This document shows positions 1 to 5,297 of a DNA stretch of 6,927 bases, in pieces. The notes under the pieces are model-generated. The model saw nothing but the letters and a program-made list of their open reading frames with translations, did no database searches and was not told the DNA's origin. Every line of letters starts with the position of its first letter. Position 1 is the stretch's first letter. The DNA comes from CAZYBG01 sp964645155. GTDB taxonomy: Bacteria; Pseudomonadota; Alphaproteobacteria; Rhodobacterales; Rhodobacteraceae. Made by a program: the position numbers and the translations under genes. The DNA lies in the NCBI GenBank assembly GCA_964645155.1, contig CAZYBG010000134.1, positions 1-6,927 of the forward strand, written 5' to 3'.

Positions 1-1
1 C

Positions 2-1318
2 GCGCCGGCCGCACCAGTTGCCGCCGGCGAGCCGGCCGGCACCGCCGCCGCACCGGCCTCCGCCGCACCCGAGGCGCCCGAGGCGCCGGTCGCCGAGGTG
101 GCGCCCGAGGTGGCACCGGAGACCGTGGTGGCGGAGGCCGCGCCCGAAGCTGCGCCAGAACCCGTGCCCGAACCCGCGCCCGTTCCGGCCATCGCCGAGG
201 CGCCCGCTGCCGCCGAGGCTCCGCCGCCCGAGGTGATCCTGGCCGAGGCGACACCCGAGGCGGCTCCCGAAGCGGTGCCCGAGGCGGCCACCTCGGTGCC
301 CGAGGGCATCGGCCAGCCGATCACGCCGATCACGCCGATCACCCCGGCCGGCGAGCCCGCGACGACGCTGGTCCAGGCGACGCCCGGCTTCGGCAACCGC
401 GCGCCCGGCGTGCGCGTCGGCCGCCTGCCACGGATCGGCGACCCCGCGCCCGAGGCCGCGGCCGAGGACGCCGCCGCCGGGGAGGCCGCACCCGAAGCCG
501 CACCCGAGGCCGCGCTCGAGACGGCGCCCGATGCGTTGCCGGGGGAGGCGCCCGGCGCCCTGCCCGGCGCGGTGGCCGAGCCGCTGCCCGACGCGGCGGC
601 CGAGGCGCTGCCCGATCCGGCCGCCGACCCGGCTTCCGAAGGTGCGCTCGACCGCTTCGCCGCGCCGTTCGAGAACCCCGAGGCGCGCCCGGTCTTCGCG
701 GTCGTCATCCTCGACCTCGGCGCCGCGGCCGGCGGCCTCGCGCCCGAGGCGCTGACCACGCTGCCGTTCCCGGCGACCTTCGCGATCCCGGCCGACCGGC
801 CCGACGCGGCCGAGGCCGCGGCCGCCTACCGCGCCGCCGGCTTCGAGGTGGCGCTGGTGCCGTCGGGCCTGCCCGACGCCGCCCGGCCGGAGGACCTCGA
901 GGTCGCGTTCGAGGCGTTCCGCACCCTGCTGCCCGAGGCGATCGCCGTGGTCGACGCGCCGGAGGGCGGCTTCCAGGCCAATCGGGTGCAGGCCACCCAG
1001 GTGGTCGAGATCGCGCGCGACAGCGGGCTTGGCGTGCTCGCCGTCGATCGCGGGCTCAACGCCATGCGCCAGGTCGCCCAGCGCGAGGGGGTGCCCTCGG
1101 GGCTGATCTTCCGCGAGATCGCGGCGGCCGGCGCCGATGCCGGGGCGATCCGCCGCACGCTCGACCGCGCGGCATTCCGCGCCGGGCAGGAGGGCTCGGT
1201 CATCGTCCTCGCCCGGTCGCGGCCCGAGGAGATCTCGACGCTGCTGTCCTGGGTGCTCGAAGGGCAGACCGAGGCGCTGGCGCTGGCGCCGGCCTCGGCG
1301 ATCCTGAAGGCGGAGTGA
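2..1318 (+). CDS. Divergent polysaccharide deacetylase (YibQ-like) family protein, 5'-truncated
   Basis: The reading frame is open from base 2 to a TGA at 1316-1318, giving 438 residues with the N terminus outside the window, so a start cannot be assigned; the first in-window ATG would probably miss a membrane anchor. Residues about 1-228 are low-complexity Ala/Pro/Glu sequence with repeated PEAAPE-like blocks. They are interrupted by PITPITPITP and by a less biased island, PGVRVGRLPRIGDP. From about residue 229 (VFAVVILDLG) to the end the pattern follows the divergent polysaccharide deacetylase family (E. coli YibQ, formerly DUF610): a beta strand, then LPFPATFAIPADRPDA, AAGFEVALVPSG, and a final SVIVLARSRPEEISTLLSWV. 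The linker suggests an envelope protein that spans the periplasm. The family's usual acidic and histidine motifs are mostly replaced (IDDLG became ILDLG), so enzymatic activity is doubtful. It converges with the ccmI operon. The family call is from memory of the motif pattern and is fairly secure; the function is not. Confidence 0.82.
   Translation, partial: APAAPVAAGEPAGTAAAPASAAPEAPEAPVAEVAPEVAPETVVAEAAPEAAPEPVPEPAPVPAIAEAPAAAEAPPPEVILAEATPEAAPEAVPEAATSVPEGIGQPITPITPITPAGEPATTLVQATPGFGNRAPGVRVGRLPRIGDPAPEAAAEDAAAGEAAPEAAPEAALETAPDALPGEAPGALPGAVAEPLPDAAAEALPDPAADPASEGALDRFAAPFENPEARPVFAVVILDLGAAAGGLAPEALTTLPFPATFAIPADRPDAAEAAAAYRAAGFEVALVPSGLPDAARPEDLEVAFEAFRTLLPEAIAVVDAPEGGFQANRVQATQVVEIARDSGLGVLAVDRGLNAMRQVAQREGVPSGLIFREIAAAGADAGAIRRTLDRAAFRAGQEGSVIVLARSRPEEISTLLSWVLEGQTEALALAPASAILKAE
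317..343 (+). repeat. Three tandem 9-bp units inside the deacetylase linker
   Basis: The unit CCGATCACG occurs at 317-325 and 326-334, and as CCGATCACC at 335-343. It keeps the reading frame and encodes the PIT-PIT-PIT stretch of the linker. It looks like simple slippage expansion in a region where sequence is loosely constrained. Confidence 0.85.
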
Positions 1319-1357
1319 CGGGCCGGGCAGAGTGACGGGCAGAGTGACGGGCCGGGC
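1313..1357. repeat. Short direct repeats spanning the deacetylase stop codon
   Basis: GAGTGACGGG occurs three times, at 1313-1322, 1330-1339 and 1342-1351. The first and third copies extend to the 16-mer GAGTGACGGGCCGGGC (1313-1328 and 1342-1357). The TGA of the first copy is the stop codon of the upstream gene, so the array looks like local duplication of the gene end. It fills nearly all of the short gap before the convergent DUF1289 gene. Confidence 0.85.
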
Positions 1358-1381
1358 GGCGGGCCGCTCAGCCCGCTGGCC
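1350..1381. terminator. Possible bidirectional stem-loop between convergent genes
   Basis: GCGGGC (1359-1364) and GCCCGC (1371-1376) are perfect inverted repeats with a 6-nt loop that contains the DUF1289 stop codon. An alternative longer fold pairs GGCCGGGC (1350-1357) with GCCC (1371-1374) and GGCC (1378-1381) around a 3-nt bulge. The position between two converging genes fits a shared terminator, but no T-run follows on either strand, and GC-rich DNA gives such stems by chance. Confidence 0.3.
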
Positions 1382-1607
1382 GGTCCACCCGTGCCGCCCG
1401 GCCGCCGCGGCGGCGCTTCAGGCGCGCCGCGCGGCCCGGCAGTTCGGACATCACCGCGGCGCGGCTTTCGGGCGTCATCCGGCTCCAGGCGGCGATCTCG
1501 TCGAGCGTGCGGTGGCAGCCGACGCAGAGCCGCGCCTCGGGATGCACCACGCAGACCTTGATGCAGGGCGATGCGATCTCGTCGCGGCTCCAGATCTCGC
1601 CGGTCAT
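1368..1607 (-). CDS. DUF1289 family protein, predicted small Fe-S or zinc-binding protein
   Basis: The gene encodes 79 residues. The N-terminal half carries the family signature: SPCIKVC at residues 13-19, LCVGCHRTLDEIAAW at 27-41, then a helix-like MTPESRAAVMSEL. Cysteines 15, 19, 28 and 31 form a four-Cys set suited to binding a metal or Fe-S cluster; E. coli YdhL belongs to the same family and is usually described as a predicted Fe-S protein. The molecular role is not known. The last 20 residues form a basic tail (RLKRRRGGRAARV) that is less typical. The ATG overlaps the ruvX stop in an ATGA, and an upstream purine run (AAAGGGGAGAG on the coding strand) provides a ribosome binding site. 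It is the last gene of the ccmI-ruvX operon and is likely translated by coupling to ruvX. The family assignment is firm; the ligand is an inference. Confidence 0.9.
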   Translation of the reverse strand: MTGEIWSRDEIASPCIKVCVVHPEARLCVGCHRTLDEIAAWSRMTPESRAAVMSELPGRAARLKRRRGGRAARVDRPAG

Positions 1608-2104
1608 TCCCGCTCTCCCCTTTGCCCTTCGGCATGGTCCCTGATATGCGCGAGCCGGTCCAGCGCGCCCTGCAGGATATAACCGGCCGCCACGTGGTCG
1701 ATCACCTGCCTGCGACGTGCGCGTGACGTATCCGCCTCGAGCAGCGCCCTTTCCGCGGCGACGGTCGAAAGCCGCTCGTCCCAGAAGCCGACCGGCAGGT
1801 CGGTCAGCCGCGCGATGTTGCGGGCGAAGGCGCGGGTCGACTGCGCCCGCGGCCCCTCGCTGCCATCCATGTTGAGCGGCAGGCCGAGGACGAGCCCGCC
1901 GATCGCCCGCCCCGCGACGATCTCCAGAAGCGCCGCGGCGTCGGCGGTGAACTTGGTCCGCCGGATCGTGGCGAGCGGCGTCGCCACGCTGCGCAGCCGG
2001 TCCGAGACGGCGATGCCGATCGTCTTCTCGCCGCAGTCGAGCCCGGCGAGCGCCACGCCCGGCGGCAGGCGTGCCGCGAACGCCTCGATCGTGGCGCAGA
2101 TCAC
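1604..2104 (-). CDS. ruvX: RuvX/YqgF, putative pre-16S rRNA nuclease / Holliday junction resolvase
   Basis: The gene encodes 166 residues, a normal size for YqgF. The RNase H-like fold is visible in order: GLDCGEKTIGIAVSD (residues 21-35) with the first catalytic Asp at 23; GLPLNMDGSEGPRA (74-87), the most family-specific block; WDERLSTVAAE (108-118) with acidic residue E110; and QVIDHVAAGYILQ (133-145) with D136 as the last expected metal ligand. Family members process the 5' end of 16S rRNA in E. coli; a role in Holliday junction resolution has also been proposed. I chose the GTG at 2104-2102, which overlaps the ccmI stop in a GTGA and puts the conserved core near residue 20; the frame stays open far upstream only as noncoding antisense of ccmI. 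Codon usage matches the neighbours. It is translationally linked to ccmI upstream and the DUF1289 gene downstream. Confidence 0.95.
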   Translation of the reverse strand: MICATIEAFAARLPPGVALAGLDCGEKTIGIAVSDRLRSVATPLATIRRTKFTADAAALLEIVAGRAIGGLVLGLPLNMDGSEGPRAQSTRAFARNIARLTDLPVGFWDERLSTVAAERALLEADTSRARRRQVIDHVAAGYILQGALDRLAHIRDHAEGQRGERE

Positions 2105-3345
2105 TCCGCCAGCCCCGCGTCGCGGGCCGCGGCCTCGATCTCGGCCAGCGCCGCGGCGTCGCCGGCGAAGACTTGCCGCGCCTCGTCCACCACCGGGGCG
2201 ATCCGCGCCGTCTCGCCCAGCACGCCGTAGGCGCGGATCAGCCGCGCCCAGTCGCCGGCCGGCCCGCCTTCGGCGGCGAGCCGCGCCGCCAGCCCCTCGA
2301 CCATGCCGCGGATCATCCCGGCCCGCGCCTCGGGGTCCATCGCCTCGGCGGCGGCGATGTCCTCCTCGGACGGGCCGGGGGCGGCTGCATCCGCCGGCCC
2401 GGCGGGCGGCAGGCGGAAGTTCGTCTCGCCCGCCCGGGCCGCGACATCCTCGATCTGCGCCCGGATCGGCGCGATCCAGGGCGCGTCCGCCGGCCCCTCG
2501 GCCAGCAGCGCCCGCCAGGACCGGAACGCCAGGTCGGGGCGGCCGGTCTGCGCGAACATCAGCCCGGAATAGTAGCGCGCCGTGCCGTCCGTGGGGTCGC
2601 GCGCCAGCGCGTTCTCCAGCGCCGCCTCGGCCTCGGGCGAGACGTAGCCGCCGGCGGCGAGGATCAGGAGGTCGGCCAGCGCCGTCCAGTCGGCGGCGGT
2701 CGCCGCCTCGCCCTTCACCTCGACGAGGCGGGCCTGCGCGGCATGGGCGGCGGCGAAGTTGCCGAGCGCGGCCTCGTTGCGGGCCAGAAGCGCCAGGCCC
2801 TGCAGGTCGCCCGGCCGCTCGGCCACCGTTCCGCGCAGCCGCTCGATCAGCGCAAGGTAGTCCGGGTCGGCCTCGGCCGGCGGCCGGGCGGGCACCTGCG
2901 CCTCGGCCTCGGCCTGCCGCGGGCGGGTGGCGCGCGCCTCCTCGGCGAGGGCGAGGCGGGTGGCGATCGGCAGGTCGGGATAGCCCGGCGCGCCGATCCG
3001 CGCATAGAGCCAGGCCGAGCCGGCGACGACCAGCGCGGCCGCGGCGGCGCCCGCCGCCAGCGTCACCCCGCGCGGCGCACCCATTGAAGTGCCCGCGGCG
3101 CTGCCGGCCAGCGCCCGATCGGCCTCCAGCACCCGGCGCGCGATCTCGGTCCGCGCCCGCTCGGCCTCGTCGGGCGCGAGGATGCCGCGGGCGACGTCCT
3201 TCTCGACCTCGGCCAGCTGGTCGCGGTAGACGCGCAGGTCGTACGCGGCCGCCGCCACCGCCCCCTCGCGCCCGCGCAGGAACGCGAGCGCCAGGAACGA
3301 CGCGACCGCCGCCGCCAGCGCCAGAGCCACGATCCAGAACGTCAT
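2101..3345 (-). CDS. ccmI: Cytochrome c-type biogenesis protein CcmI
   Basis: The gene encodes 414 residues from the ATG at 3345. A first membrane segment (about residues 3-23, FWIVALALAAAVASFLAL) is followed by a cytoplasmic coiled-coil-like region with the family signature YDLRVYRDQLAEVEKDVARG (35-54) and EIARRVLEADRAL (67-79). A second membrane segment is at about 94-114. The rest is an Ala-rich periplasmic part with TPR-like helices (DYLALIERLRGTVAERPGD; TARYYSGLMFAQTGRPDLAF). In the family, CcmI works with CcmF and CcmH in the haem ligation complex, and its C-terminal domain chaperones apocytochrome c. A GTG directly before the ATG could also be used; starts farther upstream (up to 3453) would add a Pro/Arg-rich extension with no family character and are rejected. 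It is the first gene of the minus-strand operon and overlaps ruvX by 4 bp. Its promoter should lie in 3346-3604 but is not obvious. Confidence 0.93.
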   Translation of the reverse strand: MTFWIVALALAAAVASFLALAFLRGREGAVAAAAYDLRVYRDQLAEVEKDVARGILAPDEAERARTEIARRVLEADRALAGSAAGTSMGAPRGVTLAAGAAAAALVVAGSAWLYARIGAPGYPDLPIATRLALAEEARATRPRQAEAEAQVPARPPAEADPDYLALIERLRGTVAERPGDLQGLALLARNEAALGNFAAAHAAQARLVEVKGEAATAADWTALADLLILAAGGYVSPEAEAALENALARDPTDGTARYYSGLMFAQTGRPDLAFRSWRALLAEGPADAPWIAPIRAQIEDVAARAGETNFRLPPAGPADAAAPGPSEEDIAAAEAMDPEARAGMIRGMVEGLAARLAAEGGPAGDWARLIRAYGVLGETARIAPVVDEARQVFAGDAAALAEIEAAARDAGLAE

Positions 3346-3374
3346 CACGGCAAGACCGCCATTCCGGGCCTCCG

Positions 3375-3409
3375 CCCCGCTTCGGGGTACACGTCTTGGG
3401 GTACACGTC
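3375..3409. repeat. Two 12-bp direct repeats with an adjoining hairpin in the ccmI leader
   Basis: GGGGTACACGTC occurs at 3384-3395 and again at 3398-3409, a 14-bp period separated by TT. The first copy overlaps a perfect small inverted repeat, CCCCG (3375-3379), CTT loop, CGGGG (3383-3387). A further GTAC lies at 3421-3424. The pair lies 39-64 bp upstream of the ccmI start codon, so it is in the ccmI 5' leader or promoter. It could be a tandem protein-binding site; nothing in the sequence names the factor. Confidence 0.8.
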
Positions 3410-3462
3410 CCGGGCCCCATGTACAGGCCGGTCCGCCGGGGCAAAAGGGGCAATCGACCGCG

Positions 3463-3506
3463 CCGGGGCCGGACCGGGGCCGGACCGGCGCCGGACCGGG
3501 GCCGGG
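3463..3506. repeat. Four tandem 11-bp repeats in the ccmI/soxB divergent region
   Basis: The unit CCGGGGCCGGA is perfect at 3463-3473 and 3474-3484, is CCGGCGCCGGA at 3485-3495, and CCGGGGCCGGG at 3496-3506. Each copy differs from the consensus by at most one base. The 11-bp period is close to one helical turn, so any bound protein would sit on one face of the DNA. The array is noncoding on both strands under my gene calls, about 100 bp before soxB. Confidence 0.9.
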
Positions 3507-3563
3507 GCGCGATGTCGCATTTTGCCCTATTGTGCCGCTGGTGGCGGCGGGGTTCAGTGCCAC

Positions 3564-3578
3564 CCGTTCCATGAACGG
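3564..3578. promoter_or_regulatory. 15-bp perfect palindrome, candidate operator before soxB
   Basis: CCGTTC (3564-3569), CAT spacer, GAACGG (3573-3578) is a perfect dyad centred on 3571, 34 bp before the soxB start codon. The size and the uninterrupted symmetry suit a dimeric repressor or activator site. It could also form a small RNA hairpin in the soxB leader. The regulator is unknown. Confidence 0.5.
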
Positions 3579-3604
3579 CATGGGACCGCCGGGGATGAGC
3601 CGCC

Positions 3605-4852
3605 TTGAAACGCTATTCCGTCTTCGCCATCGCCCGCGAGGCACTGCGCCACCACGCGGGCTGGGAACGCGCCTGGGCCGCACCCGAGCCGCGGGCGCGG
3701 TACGACGTGGTCGTGGTGGGGGCCGGCGGGCATGGCCTCGCCACCGCCTACTACCTCGGCCGGAACCACGGCATCCGCAACGTGGCGGTGCTCGAGAAGG
3801 GCTGGCTCGGCGGCGGCAACACGGGGCGCAACACCACGATCATCCGCTCGAACTACCTGCAGGACCCCTCGGCCGCGATCTACGAGAAGGCGCGCAGCCT
3901 CTACGAGACGCTGAGCCAGGAACTGAACTACAACGTCATGTTCAGCCCGCGCGGCGTGATGATGCTGGCGCAGACGCAAGCCGAGGTGCGGGGCTACCGG
4001 CGCACCGCGCAGGCCAACGCGCTGCAGGGCGTCGCGACCGAGTTCATCACGCCCGCCCGGGTGAAGCAGCTCTGCCCGATCATCAACATCGACGGGCCGC
4101 GCTATCCGGTGCTCGGCGCGCTCTGGCAGGCGCGCGGCGGCACCGCGCGGCACGACGCGGTGGCCTGGGGCTACGCCCGGGCCTGCTCCGACATGGGGAT
4201 GCACATCCTGCAGAACTGCGAGGTCACGGCCGTCCGGCAGGCCAACGGCCGCGTCACCGGCGTCGCCACCGGCAGGGGCGAGATCGGCTGCGACAAGCTC
4301 GCCATCGTCGTCGCCGGGAATTCCGGCGTGCTGGCCGGGATGGCGGGGTTCCGGCTGCCGATCGAATCGACCGCGCTGCAGGCGCTGGTCAGCGAGCCGA
4401 TCAAGCCCTGCATGGACGTGGTCGTGATGGCCAATACCGTGCACGGCTACATGAGCCAGTCCGACAAGGGCGAGATGGTGATCGGCGGCGGCGCCGACAG
4501 CCACAACAACTACACCCAGCGCGGCAGCTTCCACCATGTCGAGGAGACGGTGCGCGCGCTGGTCGAGACCTTCCCGGTCATCTCGCGGCTGAAGATGCTG
4601 CGCTGGTGGGGCGGCATCGTCGACATGACGGGCGACCGCTCGCCGATCCTGTCGAAGACGCCGCTCGGCAACTGCTTTGTCAACTGCGGCTGGGGCACCG
4701 GCGGGTTCAAGGCGATTCCCGGCTCGGGCTGGGCGATGGCCGATCTGGTGGCCCGGGGCGAGCCCGGCCCGCTCGCCGCCGCCTTCGGCCTGAACCGCTT
4801 CCGCGAGGGCCGCTTCATCGACGAAAGCGTGGCGGCGGGGGTGGCGCATTGA
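3605..4852 (+). CDS. soxB: Sarcosine oxidase beta subunit (heterotetrameric type)
   Basis: The gene encodes 415 residues, the usual length of the beta subunit. The N terminus MKRYSVFAIAREALRHHAGW is typical of the family. The FAD-binding fold follows: YDVVVVGAGGHGLATAYYL (33-51) with GxGxxG at 39-44, and E64 at the end of the next strand for the ribose. The blocks GGGNTGRNTTIIRSNY, ELNYNVMFSPRGVMM and NCGWGTGGFKAIPGSGW are all family hallmarks. His183 in TARHDAVAWG sits where the covalent FMN histidine is expected (His 173 in the Corynebacterium enzyme), by pattern only. The complex oxidises sarcosine in the cytoplasm to glycine and H2O2, giving methylene-tetrahydrofolate when folate is present; paralogues act on other N-methyl amino acids. 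The start is TTG at 3605: an in-frame TGA lies at 3596-3598, and GGGGA at 3591-3595 is a suitably spaced ribosome binding site. Unusually, 445 bp separate it from soxD. Confidence 0.96.
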   Translation: MKRYSVFAIAREALRHHAGWERAWAAPEPRARYDVVVVGAGGHGLATAYYLGRNHGIRNVAVLEKGWLGGGNTGRNTTIIRSNYLQDPSAAIYEKARSLYETLSQELNYNVMFSPRGVMMLAQTQAEVRGYRRTAQANALQGVATEFITPARVKQLCPIINIDGPRYPVLGALWQARGGTARHDAVAWGYARACSDMGMHILQNCEVTAVRQANGRVTGVATGRGEIGCDKLAIVVAGNSGVLAGMAGFRLPIESTALQALVSEPIKPCMDVVVMANTVHGYMSQSDKGEMVIGGGADSHNNYTQRGSFHHVEETVRALVETFPVISRLKMLRWWGGIVDMTGDRSPILSKTPLGNCFVNCGWGTGGFKAIPGSGWAMADLVARGEPGPLAAAFGLNRFREGRFIDESVAAGVAH

Positions 4853-4914
4853 TGCGGCGGCGAGGTCTCCGCCAGGGGTCGGGCGATGGCGCCCGGACCG
4901 CGCCGCGGCAGGGT

Positions 4915-4945
4915 CCGCGCCGGCCGGCGGTCGGCCGGTACGCGG
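4915..4945 (+). terminator. Strong stem-loop after soxB, terminator or mRNA-processing hairpin
   Basis: CCGCG (4915-4919) plus CCGGCCG (4920-4926), loop GCGGT, then CGGCCGG (4932-4938), a 2-nt TA bulge and CGCGG (4941-4945) form a 12-bp GC stem, about 60 bp after the soxB stop. No T-run follows (the nearest is TTT at 4961-4963), so it is not a standard intrinsic terminator. Protection of the soxB mRNA 3' end, pausing or partial termination are the likelier roles. Confidence 0.4.
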
Positions 4946-5027
4946 CTGGGGTGGCGGCCGTTTCCGGCAACTCCCCGCTCATCGGGAGGATCACCCCATT
5001 GTCCCCCCGTGCGATTGTGCCCACGTC

Positions 5028-5036
5028 TGCTAGGGT
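5028..5036 (+). promoter_or_regulatory. Possible extended -10 promoter element before the small membrane ORF
   Basis: TGCTAGGGT matches an extended -10 pattern (TGnTAnnnT) and lies 30 bp before the ATG of the small ORF, which would give a leader of about 23 nt. TTG trinucleotides at 4999 and 5015 are at wrong spacings for a -35 box, so the call rests on the -10 alone. Confidence 0.3.
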
Positions 5037-5066
5037 CCACTCCACGGCAGCAAGGGACTGTACATC

Positions 5067-5264
5067 ATGGGAAACAACGTCTGGATCATTGTGGGGGTCA
5101 TCGTCATCGTCGCCCTCGGTGCCTGGTACTTCATGTCGGGTGACGGCACCGCACCGCCGGCAACCGAGCCGGCCGCGACCGAGGCTCCGGCCGCCGACGC
5201 GCCCGCAGCCGACGCTCCGGCGACGGGGACCGAAGGCACGACCGGCGGCACGACCGGCAACTGA
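5067..5264 (+). CDS. Small single-pass membrane protein with acidic Ala/Pro/Thr-rich tail, unknown function
   Basis: I do not recognise a named family. The ORF encodes 65 residues. After MGNN there is one strong hydrophobic segment, about residues 5-23 (VWIIVGVIVIVALGAWYFM), then SGDG and a low-complexity tail with APAADAPAAD and a doubled GTTG. It has no Lys, Arg, His or Cys and six acidic residues, so the tail is strongly negative and is probably periplasmic, although the positive-inside rule gives no help. AAGGGA at 5052-5057 is a well-placed ribosome binding site 9 nt before the ATG, and the stop lies 33 bp before soxD. The codon pattern is GC-rich as in the neighbours. The gene sits in the sarcosine oxidase operon, where beta is normally followed closely by delta. 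It may share the operon's transcript, have its own promoter, or be an unrelated lineage-specific insertion. Coding status is likely; function is unknown. Confidence 0.72.
   Translation: MGNNVWIIVGVIVIVALGAWYFMSGDGTAPPATEPAATEAPAADAPAADAPATGTEGTTGGTTGN
5235..5258 (+). repeat. Two tandem 12-bp units at the end of the small membrane ORF
   Basis: GGCACGACCGGC is perfectly duplicated at 5235-5246 and 5247-5258, in frame, encoding GTTG twice just before the stop codon. It indicates that the tail grows or shrinks by slippage. Confidence 0.85.
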
Positions 5265-5297
5265 CGGTCCGATCCTCGGGCGGGAGGGGGCCGGCGC

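Larger units (their letters stand above)
3346..3604. promoter_or_regulatory. Divergent intergenic region between ccmI and soxB
   Basis: This 259-bp stretch has no convincing gene and must carry the promoters for the ccmI operon (leftward) and soxB (rightward). It contains the GGGGTACACGTC pair, the 11-bp tandem array and the 15-bp palindrome listed separately. The only AT-richer part is 3518-3534 (TTTTGCCCTATTGT), where TATTGT at 3528-3533 is a weak -10 candidate toward soxB. The matching -35 position falls at the end of the tandem array and does not resemble consensus. No sigma-54 site with the correct GG-N10-GC spacing was found. Confidence 0.6.

Noticed and set aside
3346..3453. N-terminal extension of CcmI to upstream starts as far as 3453
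   Set aside because: The added residues are Pro/Arg/Gly-rich and come from the repeat region; the family pattern begins at the ATG at 3345 with the first membrane segment.
3546..3562. Minus-strand TGGCAC-like sigma-54 promoter for ccmI
   Set aside because: TGGCAC is present but the GG and GC elements are 11 rather than 10 bases apart and the second half does not resemble TTGCA.
1815..3608. 597-codon open frame on the plus strand across ruvX, ccmI and the divergent region
   Set aside because: The product is almost only Arg, Pro, Ala and Ser, and it runs antisense to two well-supported genes and through noncoding repeats.
3554..4849. Long open frame on the minus strand opposite soxB
   Set aside because: It is the antisense of a clearly conserved gene; the translation is His/Arg/Gly/Asp-rich without any recognisable motif, as expected for shadow frames in very high-GC DNA.
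5268..5297. Terminator between the small ORF and soxD
   Set aside because: Only a 4-bp CCGA/TCGG stem without a T-run is present; the stretch is better read as the soxD ribosome binding site region.
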